Source: an uncultured Paracoccaceae bacterium
GTDB lineage: Bacteria; Pseudomonadota; Alphaproteobacteria; Rhodobacterales; Rhodobacteraceae
Direction: 5' to 3'
Length of the DNA: 64,000 nt
Assembly: GCA_947503775.1 (NCBI GenBank)
Contig: CANNFE010000007.1
Coordinates: 1-64,000, forward strand
Part shown: piece after piece, positions 59,481-64,000 of the stretch
How the letters are laid out: each line of letters begins with the position of its first letter
Numbering within the stretch: the first letter of the stretch is position 1
Notes under the pieces: model-generated
Databases searched by the model: none
The model's input: the letters and a program-made list of their open reading frames with translations, nothing else
What the model was told of the DNA's origin: nothing
Translations under genes and position numbers: made by a program

Positions 59481-60215
59481 TCAGTCTGCACTTTTGGTCT
59501 TCTTCTCGTACTCAGCGATCTGCGGGCGGATAGAAGGGCCGGTCTCGGACCCTTCGGGCAGAAAGATCACCGTGGGAGTGGCGTTGTAAAGAGCGCTTGC
59601 GACATAACCATGTTGATCCAACTCGTAGCGAAACTGATCGTACTCTGCCACACTAGCGAGCTCTGCCGCTATGATAGGCCGGTCCCGCGCAACGGTTTCT
59701 CTGGCTCCACGAAGGACTTTGGCCTCGTATCCTTCGACATCGATTTTGATCAATTGGATTGGAATCTGATCGGCTCTCAGAGCGTCGTCCAGGCGGGTCA
59801 ACGGTGCCGTCTCCCCATCGGATATTTCGGTCACAATCCTGTACATGCCGGCATTGCCGATGCTGGGTGTGGCAAGCGTGACTTCGCCAGCTTCGTCACC
59901 AAGGGCGTCTCCCCGAATATCGACGCGGGCCTGCAGCCCATTGGCCTTTACCAGGCGTTCGAGAACCGCTCTGTTCTTGTCTACCGGTTCAAAGGCAAGG
60001 CAGGGCTGCCCCATGACGCCCGCGAAGAAGACTGTGTGATTTCCAATATTTGCACCGCAATCGACGATCCAGCCCTTGCCTGGAACAAGATCGGCCAGCG
60101 CCTCGAGCATATCCAACTCGTAGAACGTCTTCTTTTTCAGGATCCGCTTCGTGATATGTTCGTCCTCCGGCAGATCCCGGAACTTGAACTTTTTGCCTTT
60201 GAAGCGAAAATCCAT
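59481..60215 (-). CDS. FkbM family methyltransferase in the sdh operon
   Basis: A 244-aa SAM-dependent methyltransferase. Motif I VDCGANIGNHTVFFAGVMG, FEPVDKNRAVLERL, and the FkbM-specific IKIDVEGYEAKVLRGA. FkbM enzymes methylate sugar or polyketide hydroxyls. It begins 10 bp after the sdhA stop, so it is cotranscribed. Its partner may be the glycosyltransferase at 58165. Confidence 0.87.
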   Translation of the reverse strand: MDFRFKGKKFKFRDLPEDEHITKRILKKKTFYELDMLEALADLVPGKGWIVDCGANIGNHTVFFAGVMGQPCLAFEPVDKNRAVLERLVKANGLQARVDIRGDALGDEAGEVTLATPSIGNAGMYRIVTEISDGETAPLTRLDDALRADQIPIQLIKIDVEGYEAKVLRGARETVARDRPIIAAELASVAEYDQFRYELDQHGYVASALYNATPTVIFLPEGSETGPSIRPQIAEYEKKTKSAD

Positions 60216-60225
60216 GGATCGATGT

Positions 60226-62028
60226 CTAATAGACGCGGGCCTTCGGCTCGATCTTCTTGAGATCGATGCCGCCTTCGTTGTGGCCCATCAGCGGGTTGAG
60301 ATGGACCGGGCGGTAGGTCAGATCGACGCCGCCATTGACCCAGGCCAGTGTGTGCTTGCGCCATTCGGCATCGTCGCGGTCGGGGAAGTCCTCGTGGGCA
60401 TGGGCGCCGCGGCTTTCCTTGCGCGCCTCGGCAGAGACGACGGTGGCGAGCGCGTTGGGCATGAGGTTGGTCAGCTCCAGCGTTTCCATCAGGTCGGAGT
60501 TCCAGACCAGCGACCGGTCGGTGACAGAGAGATCATCCACCTTGCCCGCGACTTGCTCCATGTTTTCAACGCCTTCCTTGAGCGTCTCGGACGTGCGGAA
60601 GACGGCGGCGTCTTTCTGCATGGCCTTCTGCATCTCGAGGCGCAGTTCGGCAGTCGTGGTCGTCCCCTTGGCGTGGCGCAGGCCGTCGAAGCGCGCGAAG
60701 CCTTTGTCGATGCTGGCCTCGTTCGGCTTGCCCGCGGCGGCTTCGGCATCGACGATTTCGCCTGCCTTGATGGCGGCGGCGCGGCCGAAAACTACCAGGT
60801 CGATCAAGGAGTTGGAGCCCAGACGGTTGGCGCCGTGGACGGAGGCGCAGCCCGCCTCGCCAACGGCCATGAGGCCGGGCGCGATCCGGTCGGGATCATC
60901 TTGTGTCGGGTTCAGCACCTCACCCCAATAATTGGTAGGGATACCACCCATATTGTAGTGAACCGTCGGCAGGACCGGGATCGGTTCTTTGGTCACGTCC
61001 GCTCCGGCGAAGATCTTTGCCGATTCGGAGATGCCCGGAAGACGCTCTGCGAGGGTCTCTGGCGGCAGGTGCGAGAGGTTGAGGTGAATGTGGTCGCCAT
61101 CGGGGCCGACCCCCCTGCCCTCGCGGATTTCCATCGTCATGCAACGCGACACCACATCGCGAGAGGCGAGGTCTTTGTAGGTCGGTGCATAGCGCTCCAT
61201 AAAGCGCTCGCCTTCGGAATTGGTTAAGTAGCCGCCCTCGCCCCGCGCGCCTTCGGTGATGAGGCAACCGGCGCCATAGATGCCGGTGGGATGGAACTGC
61301 ACGAACTCCATGTCCTGAAGCGGAAGACCCGCGCGCGCGACCATGCCGCCGCCATCGCCGGTGCAGGTATGAGCCGAGGTCGCCGAGAAGTAGGCGCGGC
61401 CGTAGCCGCCGGTCGCCAGCACGGTCATCTTGGCGTTGAAGACGTGGAACGTGCCATCCTCGAGCTTCCAGCAGAGGACGCCCTGACAGACGCCATCATC
61501 GCTCATGATGAGGTCGATGGCGAAATATTCGATGTAGAATTCGGCATTGTTCTTAAGGCTTTGGCCGTAGAGCGTGTGCAGGATCGCGTGCCCCGTGCGG
61601 TCAGCGGCGGCGCAGGTGCGCTGCACCGGGGGGCCTTCGCCGAACTTCGTCGTGTGGCCGCCAAAGGGGCGCTGGTAGATCTTTCCGTCCTCGGTGCGGC
61701 TAAACGGGACGCCATAATGTTCCAGCTCGTAGACCGCTTTGGGCGCCTCGCGGGCGAGATACTCCATCGCGTCGGTATCGCCCAGCCAGTCGGAGCCCTT
61801 GACGGTATCGTACATGTGCCACTGCCAGTGGTCCGGCCCCATATTCGACAGCGACGCGGCGATGCCGCCCTGCGCCGCGACCGTATGCGACCGGGTCGGG
61901 AAGACCTTAGTCACGCAGGCGGTCCTGAGACCCTGTTCGGCCATGCCGAGGGTTGCGCGGAGGCCGGCGCCTCCGGCACCCACCACCACGACGTCATAGT
62001 CATGCGTCTCGTAGTCGTAAGCGGCCAT
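60226..62028 (-). CDS. sdhA: Succinate dehydrogenase flavoprotein subunit
   Basis: A 600-aa flavoprotein. FAD-binding [20 protein letters not shown], the covalent FAD histidine in [26 protein letters not shown] and [12 protein letters not shown]. Oxidises succinate to fumarate in the TCA cycle. sdhD lies 15 bp upstream. Stop at 60226 is followed by the FkbM gene. Confidence 0.97.
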   Translation of the reverse strand: MAAYDYETHDYDVVVVGAGGAGLRATLGMAEQGLRTACVTKVFPTRSHTVAAQGGIAASLSNMGPDHWQWHMYDTVKGSDWLGDTDAMEYLAREAPKAVYELEHYGVPFSRTEDGKIYQRPFGGHTTKFGEGPPVQRTCAAADRTGHAILHTLYGQSLKNNAEFYIEYFAIDLIMSDDGVCQGVLCWKLEDGTFHVFNAKMTVLATGGYGRAYFSATSAHTCTGDGGGMVARAGLPLQDMEFVQFHPTGIYGAGCLITEGARGEGGYLTNSEGERFMERYAPTYKDLASRDVVSRCMTMEIREGRGVGPDGDHIHLNLSHLPPETLAERLPGISESAKIFAGADVTKEPIPVLPTVHYNMGGIPTNYWGEVLNPTQDDPDRIAPGLMAVGEAGCASVHGANRLGSNSLIDLVVFGRAAAIKAGEIVDAEAAAGKPNEASIDKGFARFDGLRHAKGTTTTAELRLEMQKAMQKDAAVFRTSETLKEGVENMEQVAGKVDDLSVTDRSLVWNSDLMETLELTNLMPNALATVVSAEARKESRGAHAHEDFPDRDDAEWRKHTLAWVNGGVDLTYRPVHLNPLMGHNEGGIDLKKIEPKARVY

Positions 62029-62043
62029 AAGTTCTGTCCTTTC

Positions 62044-62415
62044 TTAGATCGCGATCCGCGCCACGGCGAAAACGCCGGCGGCGGCGGCCGCGATGCTGAG
62101 GCAAATCATCGCGATGATGAGAAGCTTGCGGGCGAAGCCGTGCACGTAGTCCTCGATGAGGACCTGAACACCGCCCTTGAAGTGATAAAAGCCGACCGCG
62201 AAGGTCAGTGCGGCGATCAGCGCAGGCAGGGGCTGTCGGTAATAGGCGATGACCTCTTCATAGGGCCGCCCCAGAGCATAGCCGAAGGTGAAGACAAAAA
62301 GGGGCATCAGGATCAGCAGCGCGGTCGAGCTGACCATCATCGACCAGTGATGCTCGGTCCCCGATTTGGCAGAGCCAAGGCCGACGGCGCGTTTGCGGTC
62401 TGTCATGAAAGACAT
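62044..62415 (-). CDS. sdhD: Succinate dehydrogenase membrane anchor subunit
   Basis: A 123-aa hydrophobic subunit with three helices and the conserved HHWSMM region (GTEHHWSMMVSSTALLI) and FYHFKGGVQVLIEDY, containing histidines for haem b. ATG at 62415 follows AGGAGA; it starts 11 bp after the sdhC stop. Confidence 0.92.
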   Translation of the reverse strand: MSFMTDRKRAVGLGSAKSGTEHHWSMMVSSTALLILMPLFVFTFGYALGRPYEEVIAYYRQPLPALIAALTFAVGFYHFKGGVQVLIEDYVHGFARKLLIIAMICLSIAAAAAGVFAVARIAI

Positions 62416-62426
62416 CGTGGCTCTCC

Positions 62427-62810
62427 TCAAACGATGATTGCAATGACGATGGTCAAAACGACGGAGCCGCCGATCATGATATATCCCATCGTGTAAGAGC
62501 TTTGCAGATCAAGCCCGTAGCCGTTGTCCCAGATCAGGTGCCTGAGGCCGCCCAGCGTGTGATACCAAAGCGCCCAGACGCTAAGAAACAGCACCAGATC
62601 GCCGAACCAGCTACGCAGGACGGCGTCTGCGGTTGCAAAAGCGTCCGGTCCGGAAGACGCGGCGAGAAACCACCAGACGATCATCAGGGCAGCCACCAAA
62701 AGCGCGTTGCCCGTGATCCGCACGAAGATCGACGTCATCGAGGTCATCTGCGGCTTGTAGATGGTGATATGCGGTGAGAGGGGCCGGTTGCCCCGGTTCA
62801 TATCGGCCAT
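62427..62810 (-). CDS. sdhC: Succinate dehydrogenase cytochrome b556 subunit
   Basis: A 127-aa subunit beginning MADMNRGNRPLSPHITIYKP, with three helices. SIFVRITGNALL (ubiquinone site) and the haem-ligand region YHTLGGLRHLIWD. First gene of the operon. Start at 62810 fits the family N-terminus. Confidence 0.95.
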   Translation of the reverse strand: MADMNRGNRPLSPHITIYKPQMTSMTSIFVRITGNALLVAALMIVWWFLAASSGPDAFATADAVLRSWFGDLVLFLSVWALWYHTLGGLRHLIWDNGYGLDLQSSYTMGYIMIGGSVVLTIVIAIIV

Positions 62811-62851
62811 GGTGTTCTTTCCCGATCCTTGGGCTGTCGCTCGGATCCTTA

Positions 62852-62868
62852 TCTGGAACAATTCCAGA
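62852..62868. promoter_or_regulatory. Irr/ICE-like dyad before sdhC
   Basis: TCTGGAA-CAA-TTCCAGA: perfect 17-bp inverted repeat. It has the same GAA-N3-TTC layout as the dyad before nfu at 34541-34557, and lies 42-58 bp before the sdhC start. Confidence 0.5.
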
Positions 62869-63098
62869 CAGATGTCACGGGTCAGCGGCGTGGATTAGTG
62901 TCGCGGAGGGGAGAAACCGGCTTTTGTGATCACGTTCAAGCTGCGCCGGATACGGGTCAGGTCCTGACCTCAGAAGATAAAGCCCGCCGCGCTGCCAAAG
63001 CTCAGGGTCGGAAGCGCGTTCAAGTCGCGGCGCGCGGGCATTGCGCCGGTCGCGGGACGGATACGCATGCCCAGCGGGCCGGATCCTGGTCGCGCGAA

Positions 63099-63129
63099 CG
63101 GCCCTCGGCAAGAGGCCTGCCGAGGGCCG
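63099..63129. terminator. Hairpin after the Hint-domain gene
   Basis: CGGCCCTCGGCA and TGCCGAGGGCCG: a perfect 12-bp stem with a 7-nt loop. It lies just after the minus-strand stop at 63140. No U tract is evident, so it may be a weak terminator. Confidence 0.6.
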
Positions 63130-63139
63130 CAGTCTGGTC

Positions 63140-64000
63140 TTAGTGCACCCGGTCGAGGAGCGGCTTTCCGTTCCGGGCGTGCTGCATCACAAGCTGGTTC
63201 TGACCCTTGTTCGACGGAATGGGCCGGCGCGGCTCGGGGCTTTTGCCTCCGGTCGATGCGACGACCGGGAACAGCGTCAGGATCTCATCGCGCGTGGCCG
63301 GAGGCAGCGCCTTGAGCGCTTCGGGACCGGTATAGAGGCTCTCGGTCGGGGCGCCTTCAGCATAGATCACCTCGTGGCTGTCGAAGAGCAGGTGGAAATA
63401 TTCCACTTCGCTCACCTCAGTGTCGATGAAGATACCCGGCAGGTCCGTCAGGCGGATCGCGGCGACCAGCACTTCGGGCTCGCCAAAGAGGCGCTGCGCG
63501 ATGGCAGAGCGGACGAGCATGCGGTGCTGGCGCGAAACCAGCAGGTCACGCTTGGGCAGACCGTCCCCCAGAGCCCCGGCGCTGATGCGGATCGGGCGCA
63601 GCTTGGGATTGGCCTCCATCTCGGCGGCGGTGATGACGCGGCTCAGAAGGTGCGGCGAGCCGCGATAGGTGCCGTCAATGGTCAGAAGATCCATGTCAGA
63701 GGTCAGATCCTCGACCTTGATGTGCCCCTCTGCGGTTTCGACCAATGTGCCGCGGGTCAGACACGGCACGGTGCCCGGGTTCGGATCATCCTCGGAGGAA
63801 TAGTTTTCCCCATCGGTGCTGACGATCGAGCCGTCGCGCGGATCGGGTCCCACCTCGGTCGAGGTCAGACCTGCTGCCGGGCCTTCCGTTGCGGTGATTT
63901 CCTCCTCGGTGTCGCGGAAAGAGATAAAGGAATAGACCTCGTCGCCTTCGGACAGGGAGACACCGTTGCTCCGAGCGACACCGTTGAACGTGTCGGAATT
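63140..64000 (-). CDS. Hint-domain protein (partial, 5' end outside window)
   Basis: The frame is open from the stop at 63140 to the window edge, so only the C-terminal 286 codons are visible. The Hint domain starts at PCLTRGTLVETAEGHIKVEDLTSD (the first Cys of the intein/Hedgehog-like fold, about 80 residues into the visible part) and includes DLLVSRQHRMLVRSAIA. The domain is self-cleaving in Hedgehog and inteins; in these bacterial proteins activity is not established. N-terminal part unknown. Confidence 0.8.
   Translation of the reverse strand, partial: NSDTFNGVARSNGVSLSEGDEVYSFISFRDTEEEITATEGPAAGLTSTEVGPDPRDGSIVSTDGENYSSEDDPNPGTVPCLTRGTLVETAEGHIKVEDLTSDMDLLTIDGTYRGSPHLLSRVITAAEMEANPKLRPIRISAGALGDGLPKRDLLVSRQHRMLVRSAIAQRLFGEPEVLVAAIRLTDLPGIFIDTEVSEVEYFHLLFDSHEVIYAEGAPTESLYTGPEALKALPPATRDEILTLFPVVASTGGKSPEPRRPIPSNKGQNQLVMQHARNGKPLLDRVH

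Larger units (their letters stand above)
62811..63139. other. sdh promoter region and intergenic gap
   Basis: This 329-bp gap contains the Irr/ICE-like dyad at 62852-62868 in the likely sdh promoter and a hairpin at 63099-63129 that belongs to the Hint gene end. I see no gene between them. Confidence 0.6.

Noticed and set aside
1-64000. tRNA, rRNA, CRISPR arrays, IS elements, prophage or integron structures
   Set aside because: Looked for characteristic repeats, cloverleaf-like sequences and transposase motifs by eye; none was convincing. A covariance-model scan would be needed to exclude small RNAs.

Overview
The window is chromosomal DNA of an alphaproteobacterium, most likely Rhodobacteraceae (Roseobacter group). 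The evidence is the high GC content, the gene families and their order, a RpoH-II type sigma factor behind a sigma-E-like promoter, an ethylmalonyl-CoA pathway locus (ccrA with a MeaA-type mutase), a TauE/TIGR02186 pair, Hint-domain and LuxI/LuxR genes, and a short intergenic repeat present in three copies. Genus is not inferred. No rRNA, tRNA, CRISPR array, insertion sequence or phage was seen. About 60 genes are tightly packed, many with 1-8 bp overlaps.

Layout: 0-1.6 kb, ubiG and two small envelope genes. 2.3-8.2 kb, a DUF4212/SSS symporter pair followed by a cNMP/CBS/DUF294 protein and a membrane-anchored DEDDh exonuclease. 8.2-15.6 kb (mostly minus), M3 peptidase, an amino-acid ABC permease and binding protein separated by three AT-rich hairpins, a membrane ThiF-like protein, dut, coaBC and a ChaN-type protein. 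15.7-19.7 kb, a fatty acid desaturase, rpoH-II, cobU, a histidine phosphatase and a GST. 19.8-31 kb, comM, gshB, yraN, rsmI, a LpoA-like lipoprotein, glnD, murJ, a rhomboid lacking its catalytic residues, and trpS. 31-36.8 kb, an unknown membrane protein, a universal stress protein, a SulP transporter, nfu, a GFA protein, tsaB and rimI. 37.3-43.3 kb, a complete BMP-type (nucleoside-like) ABC importer with small accessory genes and an embedded LysE exporter. 43.5-48.5 kb, a TauE/TIGR02186 pair, a helicase, and a luxI/luxR quorum-sensing pair preceded by a small TTG-start gene overlapping luxR. 48.7-54.9 kb, ccrA, a PilJ-N-domain protein, ethylmalonyl-CoA mutase, an H-NS-like protein, deoD and two tiny lipoproteins. 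55-62.8 kb, DUF1989, creD and the sdhCDAB operon carrying a FkbM methyltransferase, a lipoprotein and a glycosyltransferase between sdhA and sdhB. The window ends inside a Hint-domain gene.

Putting functions together: the symporter, ccrA/mutase and SDH suggest growth on acetate or other C2 compounds through the ethylmalonyl-CoA pathway. The BMP-type importer and deoD suggest nucleoside salvage. Regulation readable from sequence includes a TGATCC-N18-TAACAT promoter before rpoH-II (sigma-E type), two similar 17-bp GAA-N3-TTC dyads before nfu and sdhC that resemble the Irr iron-control element, and a dyad before luxI that could be a lux box. The most unusual arrangements are the SDH operon insertion, the small gene overlapping luxR, the symporter/CBS/exonuclease cluster, and the PilJ-domain protein inside the ethylmalonyl-CoA locus.
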